This document shows positions 33,581-43,030 of a stretch of DNA of 64,000 nt, one piece after another (within the stretch, counting starts at the first letter, position 1; each line of letters begins with the position of its first letter). The stretch lies in NCBI RefSeq assembly GCF_052857255.1, contig NC_135500.1, forward strand, positions 106,573,548-106,637,547. The letters are read 5' to 3'. Made by a program: the position numbers and the translations under genes. Below the pieces are notes generated by a model. The model saw only the letters and a list, made by a program, of their open reading frames with translations, was not told the origin of the DNA and did not search any database. Source of the stretch: Amblyomma americanum (Eukaryota > Arthropoda > Arachnida > Ixodida > Ixodidae).

Positions 33581-34589
33581 GTTTTCTTCATACCATTACC
33601 GCCTACCTATCAAGCCCTCAGCAAATTACCGAGAAAACAGTGTAAAAGTGAAAACGGAGTGAATGTTTCGCTTGGCTCAAATGGAAACACGTCCAGAGCC
33701 ATTGCTGTAGTCATTGAACAAATGCCGAACCAGGTCAACTTTGTCATTATCTCCCGAAATCTTGGGCAACAAAGGCGCAAAAGCGCTCAGGTTTGGCACA
33801 AAGACCATTTAAGCGCTTATGTATCACTCGCAGCAAGGGAACCGTGAAGAAAAAGCATATTACTCAGGGATACTTGAGTTGTGAAGATTGCCGTTTGTGT
33901 GCCGAAAGCTGCGCCAATTCTCTTTTTTTATTCTCCCATTCTTTCTGGTCAAGACAATAGCACAAGGCAAACCTATACTGAATGAGTAAAAGCTCAAGTT
34001 TTTTGCCTTTGTGGGGTGCCGAGACAGGAAGAAAAGCCCCGATTGCTGTATTTAATGGTTTACCACTCTTTGCGCGAACATATAGCCATGACACTATGAC
34101 TAGTCGCATTTTTTTTCACAAACGCTCTGATGTAAGCGCTATAACAGGTATAGGTGGTGGCTCTCTACCGTGCACTGTAAAGAAGCGTGGACAAAAGGCT
34201 TAAAAACGTCGGAAGGAACCAAGGAAACCCCGGTCAATGACAGTGCACATCGATGCATGCGCACAGTCTTAAAGGAGAATGTACGAAAAGCTCTTAGTGC
34301 CCGATGGAGGACCGAAGCTATTCCGGTGCTTCTGAAGCTTTTCCCGTTTGCTGCCCAGTAAAGCACTGCACTGCACTGTTGGATGAAAAAAAAATTGCGG
34401 GGTTTTAACCGAGTAGACACGCGAAAGCATGTGTTTAGCCTGGTTGGCTCATTGCTGGGTTGTCGGCACGTCTGCCGACAATATTAGACTCAGGTTAAGC
34501 TCTGATCGCGGTTAAGGTGATCTCATCTGTTCGCGGCGCAGAGGTAAGTTGATGAAGATGGCAATGTGCAATGCACAGCGCGAGAGTGT
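33581..34589. other. no gene recognised
   Basis: Short frames on both strands without motifs. Confidence 0.4.
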
Positions 34590-34665
34590 TTTGCAGTTTA
34601 ACACGAGTGACGGACGAAGCGGATTTATTCGCGCCGCTGCAGGTTCGAATACCTGTCGCGGGAAT
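34590..34665 (+). mobile_element. tRNA-like SINE head (weak)
   Basis: GCAGGTTCGAATACCTGT (34639-34656) has the shape of a tRNA T-arm, with a B box and flanking complementary bases. The A-box side is not convincing. Confidence 0.35.
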
Positions 34666-34874
34666 ATTTATTTGATTTATTAATTCATGGCCTAGGCTTC
34701 ACAGATGGTCCGGCTTTTGCAGTTTTGGTCTTGAAGTAGAGCTTTCGCTTTTAAAATGACGGGATATTTAGCGCAGTTAGTCCAGATGCGAATTAGATGC
34801 GCTATGCTTTCGGCTTTCATTCTCTGATTGGTCAGTCTCTACCTTACATTCGTAGTTCCTTGGTAGTCCTCATA

Positions 34875-34990
34875 CCACTTTTGTCGCAGTGGCACAGCTA
34901 AGCGATGCGTCACTGTCCTGCGATGGCAGGTGCTGACACCGGTGGGGCTTGTTAGCATTAGATAGCATTGCCACCATATTTCAAAGGAAA
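34875..34990 (+). mobile_element. second SINE family (GCGATGGCAGGTG type), truncated
   Basis: 'AGCTAAGCGATGCGTCACTG' and 'CCTGCGATGGCAGGTG' match the head of the element at 42713 with few differences. Similarity fades after about 34990. Confidence 0.6.
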
Positions 34991-35084
34991 ATTGCGCTAC
35001 GTGACTTTCACTTGCTGCTGTTTTCGGCTGTGTTGCAGGTAACGGAGATAGCTACTGTAATATTTAAGTAACGCTATAGCCGCC

Positions 35085-35200
35085 GCCGTGGCTCAGTCGG
35101 TGCTGCGCACAAGATCGCAGGGTTGAATTCAGGCCCCGACAACCAAATTTTGAGGCAGGCGAAACGCGGAAGCTTTCGTGAGTTGTGTGATGACAACGCA
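35085..35200 (+). mobile_element. degenerate tRNA-derived SINE head
   Basis: 'GCCGCCGTGGCTCAGTCGGT' matches the A-box region of the main family. A decayed B box (AGGGTTGAATTC) and 'GAGGCAGGCGAAACGCGGAA' follow. The rest is unrecognisable. Confidence 0.6.
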
Positions 35201-35297
35201 TATAGGTACGTACACATTACTAGGCAAATTTCCTACAAAGATGCGGACAACATAAAAGGACACCCTTCTGCGCTTGCGGGTATGTTCAGTCCGTTGC

Positions 35298-35431
35298 TAC
35301 ACTCCGAAAACGAAAAACCCTATATGGGAGTAAAAAGGCAGTAAGCTGTCCCCTAGCGCACACCTTGCTAGAAAAAGGAGTGTGCTAAAGCACAGCTTGA
35401 TCTCTTTTTACTCTTTTCTGTTTAGAGTGTA
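35298..35431. mobile_element. fold-back MITE, short form (134 bp, nearly all palindrome)
   Basis: The element begins TACACTCCG and ends AGAGTGTA. The arms pair over most of their length through GAGTAAAAAG and AGCTGT...TAGC.CAC blocks. The TA at each end fits a Tc1/mariner-type target. The outer parts match the arms of the 586-bp element at 22814, so this is a collapsed or internally deleted relative. Confidence 0.72.
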
Positions 35432-35972
35432 CGTACTGCTGTGTGTAGTACACTACCTTAATATTAGATTCTGCGCTCGTCATTTTGTATCTTCAAGTTT
35501 CCGCTTGTTTTCGCACAGTTTGTTCTAATGCATACTGCTCGACTATTGGAAAATCTAGCCACTTACTGTCAACATAAAATAAACATTTTGCCTTTACCTT
35601 TTAAACCCGCACGCCTATCCCACACCTAAGTGCCCTAAGTCCAGGATTGATGCAGAAAAAATTTTAATGTTGTATTATTGCAAGGTACTATCATGTAAAT
35701 ATTGAAGGTAATAGTCAATTCTTCCCACGCGCTGTCAAAATCTTTCTTTCAAAATTTTTCCATCGCTCGCATCAAGCAGTTAAGGCTCCCTTAGAAAACT
35801 AAGGGGGACCGTTTTTGACGATAGAAAAAAAAAATGCATGCCTGCCGAGGGGAGATCTGGGGGTATATTGATTGTTGTAGTTAAATCTTTATATGTGTAA
35901 AAAGATTGCGTCCATTAACATTTTCCCGCTGGAAGACACTTTTGTCCCGAATTTCTGAGTATGGGCTTTCCT
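35432..35972. other. no gene recognised
   Basis: AT-rich, no motif. Confidence 0.4.
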
Positions 35973-36330
35973 GGCCACAGCCACGTTCGAACATCTTATC
36001 TGGTATTGCCCAACATTTGACTCTGTCCTGAAGAGAAAACTCCAATCTCTAGGAAGGCACCTGCTTTGCACACTGCAGCGGTGGACAACACATCCCCCTT
36101 CGGACATGGGCCTTCCGTACGCCCTTTGGATGTGGCGGGTTTTACAGAACTCTTTCCGGGAAAAAGGGTCTGGCTGTTCTCTTTCTTCTTTTTTTTTTGC
36201 GCAACGAACCTCGGGAAAAGCCCAACTGTGAAGATGCCAGTCCCCCTTCACCTCCTCTGTAGTTCCCTTCGTTTCTGCCGCAAGGTTCAGACATATTTAA
36301 CGCAGAAATAAAGCGGCAATAAAAAACAAA
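35973..36330 (+). pseudogene. I-group LINE 3' fragment
   Basis: The plus strand reads 'ATFEHLIWYCPTFDSVLKRK', the H-L-x-W-x-C-P block of the C-terminal zinc-binding region downstream of RNase H in I-group LINEs. Degraded coding sequence follows, then AAATAAAGCGGCAATAAAA at 36306-36324. Its size of about 350 bp indicates heavy 5' truncation. Confidence 0.65.
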
Positions 36331-36486
36331 TCCCAGTTGGTCTATATACGTAGCCCTCCACTATGGCGACTCTTTCTTTCTCTCTAATTTCAAAATCTAC
36401 TTCTTCCTACCCTTCACGTAAGGAGCAGCTTTGGCGTCCACCGAAAGCGCGACTGTTACTGCGCCTTTACTTTTTCACAAAGACAG

Positions 36487-36504
36487 CCCCCCCCCCCCCC
36501 CCCC
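36487..36504 (+). repeat. C18 homopolymer
   Basis: Eighteen consecutive C residues, likely G-quadruplex-forming on the other strand. Confidence 0.97.
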
Positions 36505-37183
36505 GCTTTGCGCACCTTATACTGAATAATAAAAACGTAAGCACGTAAAGTAAAAAATAAAAGCAAAGTTATTGCAGAAACTATTCCAAGAAGGAGGCGC
36601 AGCACCCCTCCTCCTTGAATAACGAGTGCGAATGCTGGTTCCACCATGTACATATACTTAGCCCGAATATTAACTATGTGCGTAGAAGTGCCGCGGCAGT
36701 CAATTCAGAAAATTGCAGAAGCCGTGCGGGTTTGGAATGTTGCCATAAGCATACATATCTTGGCGCTGCGTATTCTTGGAACGACAATAGGCGCTCCGGT
36801 CGACACTGCAGTTTCCTTTCTGAAGCTTCTACTTTTGCTTTGCCCCAGAATTGCATTGCCTTGGTCTTCTTCGGCTAACGCGCGTGCACTGGCACGCACC
36901 GCTCTCTCTGTAAGTGATGGCTACGGCGTGGAGCCGAGAATTAAAAACGTCAGGAGAATGCGTCCACGGGCAGTGGTAAGGAAGTAACTATACGCGGCTT
37001 CGTGAGAACTTTACTAGAATGCGGAAAGGGAAGTGAAATTTTAACGGTGTCAGACGGGCCGGCGCAGCGCCTGTCATTTACGAGCCACTGCGAGCTATTA
37101 TTCGCTAGACGTCGTGCGAAGCCAGGGCCGTTTCAGAGGCAGCCTCCTGAATACGCCAATTTTCGCATGGTACGCCGCATGCT
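36505..37183. other. no gene recognised
   Basis: No recognisable coding or repeat content. Confidence 0.4.
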
Positions 37184-37217
37184 ATATTTATTTATTTATT
37201 TACAACTTTTTATGTTT

Positions 37218-37296
<79 letters not shown>
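37184..37296 (+). repeat. (TTTA)n microsatellite
   Basis: Tandem TTTA units with a short interruption at about 37202-37217. The tract lies directly upstream of the L1/Tx1-like LINE. Confidence 0.97.
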
Positions 37297-37297
<1 letters not shown>

Positions 37298-37589
37298 CAA
37301 ACTATGAACCAAGGTTCGCTTGTACGGCAGCACGTCGCTTCGCATCAAGGACTCAGCAGCTCCTGCCATTGTATGCAGTGGTTCACTTCTGTAAAGCCAC
37401 TCAGCACTTCTCTTTCTGAGTCCGTTAGGGCCCTGCACATATTTGAAAAAAAAATTGTTACGTGTTTCACTTGTTATTACGTTGTGGGATGAAAGGATTT
37501 TGCTAATCACATGGTCTTCGTTTGCGAAGCTGACTCGAAGTTCCCATTCGAGTTTTAATATTCTTTCTTCATTCCACTCCCCTACATAA

Positions 37590-39170
37590 ATGTCCTGTTT
37601 GGCACAGCAGGTGTTTGAAAATATGAGTGAATCAATAAAAAAAATGGAGGAGACACTTAAGCTCCCCCTTAAGCGTATGACGCCATGGCGCAATGGTGCA
37701 GCATACGTTAGGGACCTTGATAGAAGAGGAAGAAGCCGTTCTGAGCGGCTGTGCTTCAACATGCTCCATGCTGGAAACAGCGCATCGGCCGTTGGCCGAG
37801 GTCTACCGACGTCTCAGGACACTACGGACTCGTACAAAGTTGTCCTTCCCCGATTGCCAACCGGTAATGTTGTCCTTAATACCGTTTTCCTGCATGCTGA
37901 CCTTAAGGGTCGCCCGTACCGAGCACCTGACTTCCGTGACGCACTCGCACAGATATTGGATCTCCGGGAGATTTTGTGCATTGGTCAATACCAAATGAGC
38001 CACGTGTGGATGGTTACCTGCGAGAGTAGTTCTTCCAAACAGAAGCTTGTTAACAAAGCGGAGTTTCCTGTCAAAGGACTGCGGTGCATGGTGTTTGACC
38101 CGGATACTAAGAACGTCAAGGTTAAGCTCCTTTGGCTTCCCCGCTATATGGAACACCGGAGGATTGCGGAAGCATTAGAGCCTTATGGCACGGTCCAGTC
38201 TGTGGAGCGTGAAAAGTGGCGGTGCTCAGGGATGGAGCATATGGAAACGGCGAACCGTGAACTCTCCCTCACACTCAAGGATGGAGTGTCAGCTAGCACC
38301 ATTCCACACACACTTAATGTTTATGGAGTGCAGGCATTAGTCCTTATCCCAGGGAGACCTCCACTGTGCCTCCGATGTAGCCGGGTTGGACATGTCCGGC
38401 GCCAGTGTCGCACGCCTCGATGCACTCAGTGCCGACGCTTTGGCCATACTGCGGAGAACTGTGTCTTGAGTTACGCTGACAGGCTGCGTCAAGGCCAGTG
38501 GTCACGGGAAGATGACGTGGCATCAGAACACATTATGGATGTGTCTGAGGTTGTGGACGCGACCGGAGAACTAAGTCATGAGCATCGAATAGATGGGGAA
38601 CAGAAGACTTCAACACCTCAAAACAACACGGAATATGAAGCGACTGGCCATCTAGCATCCACGCCTCCAGGACGAAAACCACCGGACCCGGGCCTCCCCG
38701 TGAGTGTTACAGAGACTGCTGTGCTTGCTGCACAGGAACACCTCGTTGCCACAAGTCAACGTCCGGATATGCCTCCTGTGGAGTCAGTCGAGGCGATACA
38801 GCCAGTGAATGCTCGCCGATCCTCCTCTGATGCTGATTCTGCTTCGTCGTTGGAGGGTAACGGTGAGACGTGTGTGGCGTCGATCTCTGGCGTGTCAGGT
38901 TCTCTGTCGGCTGTCAGTGTGGCAGAGAGTGATGTGCTCCCCTCGGGTTCGTGGGCCGAGGCCTTGGCTGTCTCAGAGGAAGACATGGACAGCACCGCAC
39001 CTTTGAAACGTCCTGCAGATGCTGACGAGGTTTGTATCGATGGCGCTGACCAGAAGGCACAATATGTAGAGGCCACGGGAAGGGTGGTGTTAAAGAGGAG
39101 GGCGATGTCTGCCCGAGAGGCCGCCAATTTGGCGGCGGGCCACCACATTCCAGGGGATGGCGTTTGTTAA
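37590..39170 (+). CDS. LINE ORF1 protein, two CCHC zinc knuckles, intact
   Basis: A 526-codon open frame from ATG at 37590 to the stop at 39168-39170. ORF1 proteins bind element RNA and escort it to the target. Residues about 170-250 hold the conserved pre-knuckle domain (for example VKLLWLPRYMEHRRIAEAL). Two zinc knuckles follow: C260, C263, H268, C273 and C278, C281, H286, C291. The C-terminal 230 residues are acidic, Ser/Thr-rich and probably disordered. The frame is free of stops, and this with the knuckle spacing argues for recent purifying selection or recent insertion. ORF2 begins at an ATG (39157) inside the last five codons, in a different frame. A downstream ATG at 37623 is an alternative start. 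Confidence 0.88.
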   Translation: MSCLAQQVFENMSESIKKMEETLKLPLKRMTPWRNGAAYVRDLDRRGRSRSERLCFNMLHAGNSASAVGRGLPTSQDTTDSYKVVLPRLPTGNVVLNTVFLHADLKGRPYRAPDFRDALAQILDLREILCIGQYQMSHVWMVTCESSSSKQKLVNKAEFPVKGLRCMVFDPDTKNVKVKLLWLPRYMEHRRIAEALEPYGTVQSVEREKWRCSGMEHMETANRELSLTLKDGVSASTIPHTLNVYGVQALVLIPGRPPLCLRCSRVGHVRRQCRTPRCTQCRRFGHTAENCVLSYADRLRQGQWSREDDVASEHIMDVSEVVDATGELSHEHRIDGEQKTSTPQNNTEYEATGHLASTPPGRKPPDPGLPVSVTETAVLAAQEHLVATSQRPDMPPVESVEAIQPVNARRSSSDADSASSLEGNGETCVASISGVSGSLSAVSVAESDVLPSGSWAEALAVSEEDMDSTAPLKRPADADEVCIDGADQKAQYVEATGRVVLKRRAMSAREAANLAAGHHIPGDGVC

Positions 39171-42100
39171 GACTGGCACCAAAATGGCGAGCGTCGCAGC
39201 ATATCAAGTCGCTACCCTTAACGTTAGGGGTATGCGTAATCGTAGGAGGCAAGAGCAGGTACGGCATCTCTTAAAGAAATGGAGTGTGTGTGTAGCCGCT
39301 ATCCAGGAAACAAAGTTGTCCTCTGATGAAGAGACAGCAGCTGCTCTTGAGCCTTTTTTGTCGGAATACAGCATTATTGTTAGCCACGCGAGAGGCTTAT
39401 CCGGAGGTTGTATGCTATTCCTGGCGAACACGCTAGAGATGACAGCCATGTCTTATTGCATAGATGACGAGGGGCGACTTATATGCTGTGATCTCACAAT
39501 TTCAGGTGTACAGTGGCGGATTATTTGTGTTTATGCCCCCACAAAGCAGCGCGATAGAAGGCTTTTTTTCTGTCATTAGTTGAACATTTGTGCACGGACC
39601 GCAAAATTATATTGTTGGGAGATTTTAATTGCGTTTGTAGGGATGAGGACCGTTCAGTGGTATGTAAGAGATACGACCATAGTGCTGCATTACTTACCGA
39701 TTTGGTTTCTGAATATAGTCTTGTGGATGTGGGGCAGGAAAAAGGCGACAGTATACATTTCACTCATTTTCAGTTTTCCTCTAATGCTCGCCTTGACAGA
39801 ATTTACGTTTCTGTTGACGCATTAGCAAGTATGTTTGGCTACTGGGTGCGGCCCATTTTCTTCAGTGACCACTGTATGGTGTCTCTTCAGATAGGAAAGT
39901 ACACTCGGCATGTACTTCACCCTCGATGGGAGTTGTGGAAGATGAATAACTGTCTGCTCTCAGACGAAATCTTTCAGCGTGCTGTACCTACTTGTTTGAA
40001 GGACGTATGGTCACGCCGTGATCTTTCCATTTTTCAAAAGTGGGACTTGTTTAAACAGGAGATCAAAAACTTGGCAATTGAGGCCTCAGCAAGAATCGCT
40101 TTCCTGAAGAGACACCACCTTCGTGAGCTTGGGCGCACCCTAACGGAGCTACATGAGCTAGAGAGGGTAAGCCCGGGTGCCTATCTCGAAGAGATTAATA
40201 ACGTAAAAGCACAGCTTCAACAATTTGCGACAGACAGATATAAGGGGGCCTTGATACGATCTAGGTCCCGAGGGTTTCTTGATGAGCAACCTTCTCGTCG
40301 GGCCCTGAGTGATGAAAGAGAGAATGCTCTTGCGAAGGAAATATTGGAAATTCAGTATGGTGATTGCACATACAGTGATGCGCCTGGTATTCTTGCTGCT
40401 TTCTTCGACTATTATCGGAAGCTGTTTGGCAGTTGCGAAGATCCAAGTCAGGGTTTCGATTACAGTTCCTTGCTCGGAAACTTCCCTCGACTTGATGATG
40501 AGAAGTGTGCTATAGTGAAGGGACCTATCACTTTGGATGAAATTCAATCAGACATTTCTGCCCTGCAGAGCCAGAAATCTCCTGGGCCAGATGGTATTAC
40601 TAGCGAATTCTATAAAACATTTTCGCCTTGCCTAGTGCCTGTTTTGATGGAAGTTTTCAAAGCATCTTATGATGTGGGTGTCCTGCCTCCCACTTTTTAT
40701 TCTGGGCACACAATATTAATTCCCAAAAGCAAAGATACCAATCGGTTGAAAACTGTTGAGGGATATCGTCCAATTTCCCTTTGCAATGTTGATTACAAAA
40801 TTTTTGCCAAGGTTCTTAGCAGTCGTCTGCAGCTCGTCATTATGGACTTGATAGGTCCGCATCAGGTCTGTGGTATTAGAGGCCGCAGTATTCAAACACA
40901 TATCCATATTGCACGTTCAGTATTAGAGACAGTATCAGATGAGATAGGCCAAGTAGCTCTGATTCAAATTGACTTGGCTAAGGCGTTTGATAAAGTTCGG
41001 CACGATTTCTTGTTCGCGGTCTTGGAGTATGCAAATATTGGTGACGTCTTGCTCAAAGGCATAAGGCTGTGCTATAAGAACTCCTATACAAGGGTTATTG
41101 TTAATCAGGAGCTAACGAAACCAGTACCACTAGAAGCATCTGTTCGTCAAGGATGTCCACTGTCTCCATTGTTGTTTGCCCTATATCTGGAACCCCTCTG
41201 TCTCAGTATAATTAACAGCGCAGCTATCCGCGGTTTCTCTCTGGCTCAATGTGAAGTTAAAGTTTTAGCTTACGCTGATGATGTCGCCCTCTTTTGTTCT
41301 GACAAAAAGAGTGTACTCGAGGCTCTAAACTTGACTAAACAGTTCTGCGATGTATCAGGCGCGGCTCTTAATTTAGAGAAATCCAAAGGCTTTTGGTTGG
41401 GTCATTGGGGAACTAGGCCAAGCCAGTTCGGTGGTATATGCTGGAACTGTAGCCCTCTTGAGTACCTAGGCGTTCCGCTGCACCAAGTTCGCAACAGTAC
41501 AGCCTACTGGGATTCACAAACTGTAACTCTACGGCGGCAAACACAGGCTTGGATGGGTAGGGAACTCTCAGTGTTTGCGAGGGCACAGGTCTGTAACATT
41601 TTTTTGTTTGCAAAGCTCGCGTATGTCCTTCAAGTCCTGCATTGTGCGAGGAGGAAGGTGCAAGCAATACATAGAATATTTGCAGCATTCGTTTGGCGCT
41701 CTCAATGGGAGCCGATGAGGCGTGACAACTTGTTCCTTCCCTTAGAGGGTGGTGGAGTGGGCCTTGTTCACCTGTTCGTGCATCAACTCGTTTGCCGTTT
41801 TTTTCTTTTTCAAATCGGCAAACGACCCGTTTCTGGTAGCTGTGCTCATTAGGCGGCTTAGTTTTCATTTGCCTTACTTATTCGCACCGACTGTGCAGGC
41901 TCGTGAGGGGACTTAATGGGGATTTCTTAAGGAGGTTGCTGACACTTTCAATTTTCTCACTGTGCGCTTCTCTTTAGATTACTTGTATAGCCTCTCGAGA
42001 AAGCAGATGACCCAGGCTCTCACTGAGTCTTTGTTCCCTACACCATTGTATCGGCAGCCTTATCTGGGGTCTTTGGACATCAGTGTTCTAAAGCGTGTTA

Positions 42101-42576
42101 GGCGGATGTGCATTCAGGCAGCCGCTAAAACGTTCTTTTTCAAACTACACACAGCGACGCTGCCTGTCAAGACATTTCTTAATGACAAGGGGATGTTTGT
42201 ACCCTGGAATGTGAATTGTCGTCTGTGTAACGTGCCTGAGACAATTGATCATTGCTTCATCCTGTGCCGTGATGCCAGGTTCTTTTGGGACATACTACAA
42301 CGAACTCTTAAGAAGGACATTGAAATTACACCATACACTATTAGATTTCTGCCTGTTGACAAAAACTCTGTTGTGCCTTATGACGTGTTTGTGTTGATGG
42401 GACTATTCAGTCTTTGGAAAAGCAGTATGATGGACAGACATGCCGAGCCACCAAGATCGTCCAAATCTGTGTTTCGGGAACAGTGTGCGTTGGTGAGGAG
42501 TGTATATGCTGCTCGCGACGAACCTCCAAGCTGGCTGCCGTGCCTAGATGCTTGTGTGTGCCTCCCTGAATTTTGA
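39157..42576 (+). pseudogene. LINE ORF2: APE endonuclease + reverse transcriptase, three lesions
   Basis: The polyprotein nicks DNA and reverse-transcribes the element RNA at the nick. The endonuclease has 'ATLNVRGMRNR', 'AAIQETKLS', 'IICVYAPT', 'LLGDFN' (GDFN at 39618-39629), 'RLDRIYVS' and the terminal S-D-H (39864-39872), so the catalytic set is complete. RT blocks are 'SPGPDGITSEFYK', 'YRPISLCNVDYKIF', 'IQIDLAKAFDKVRHDFL' (motif A), 'VRQGCPLSPLLFALY' (motif B), Y-A-D-D at 41271-41282 and 'LNLEKSKGFWLG'. A C-terminal 'CRLCNVPETIDHCFILC' zinc-type region follows. Lesions are a one-base loss in the T7 run 39563-39569, a one-base gain in the T7 run 41798-41804, and a TAA at 41914-41916. Both indels are in homopolymers and could be sequencing errors. 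Confidence 0.92.
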
Positions 42577-42712
42577 TGTTTTGATGGGGATGCAGTGGTG
42601 AGTTAGGGCTATGGGGGGCTCATATTAAGCAGCCCGGTAACTTGAGACGCGAACTAGTCTGATTGAAGTTTCCTCCTTTCTACAGAAGTTCTTCCATGCA
42701 ATAAAGAAAAAA

Positions 42713-43030
42713 AATGGTGCAGCGGTTAAGCGATGCGCCACTGCCCTGCGATGGCAGGTGTTCCCAGCGGTTGGCCTTGTGCAGCCCAAGTTCGCCTTGC
42801 CGAGCGAAAAATCATTAATTTTACTGCCACCTGCCACGGTAGGCACTTTGTTCACTACCTGGCGGGCAGGTTGTGATGACGCCGAAAGGTCACGTGAGCT
42901 AGGTGGGCCACCTGCCTCCTAGGTTTCTCTCTGGGGACCACCTGCCAGATCCGTGCTCATGATTTTTCGCTTACAACGCCGACACAGGATTTTCTGGCGA
43001 ACGGAGCCTTTAACGCTGTCGCGTTGAAAT
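42713..43030 (+). mobile_element. second SINE family (GCGATGGCAGGTG type)
   Basis: It begins TGGTGCAGCGGTTAAGCGA, an A-box-like sequence, then 'TGCGCCACTGCCCTGCGATG', shared with 34875-34990. The body runs to 'TTTAACGCTGTCGCGTTGAA'. It starts immediately after the poly(A) of the L1/Tx1-like LINE, and the first bases of the SINE head seem to be missing. No B box was found. Confidence 0.6.

Larger units (their letters stand above)
37300..42712 (+). mobile_element. near full-length L1/Tx1-like LINE
   Basis: About 5.4 kb in the order 5' UTR, ORF1 with zinc knuckles, APE-type endonuclease, reverse transcriptase, C-terminal Cys/His region, AATAAA-like signal (about 42700) and a short A run ending at 42712. 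The 5' edge is uncertain and set by the TTTA repeat. The RT text (for example YRPISLCNVDYKIFAKVLSS) resembles the L1/Tx1 group more than CR1, I or RTE. The 3' end abuts a SINE-like repeat at 42713. No target duplication was identified. It is the best-preserved element in the window, with only three visible ORF2 lesions. Confidence 0.88.

Noticed and set aside
38756..39267. Minus-strand frames of 117-130 codons
   Set aside because: Antisense shadows of the LINE ORF1 and the ORF2 start, which carry real motifs on the plus strand.
41413..41868. Minus-strand 151-codon frame
   Set aside because: Antisense shadow of the LINE RT C-terminal region.
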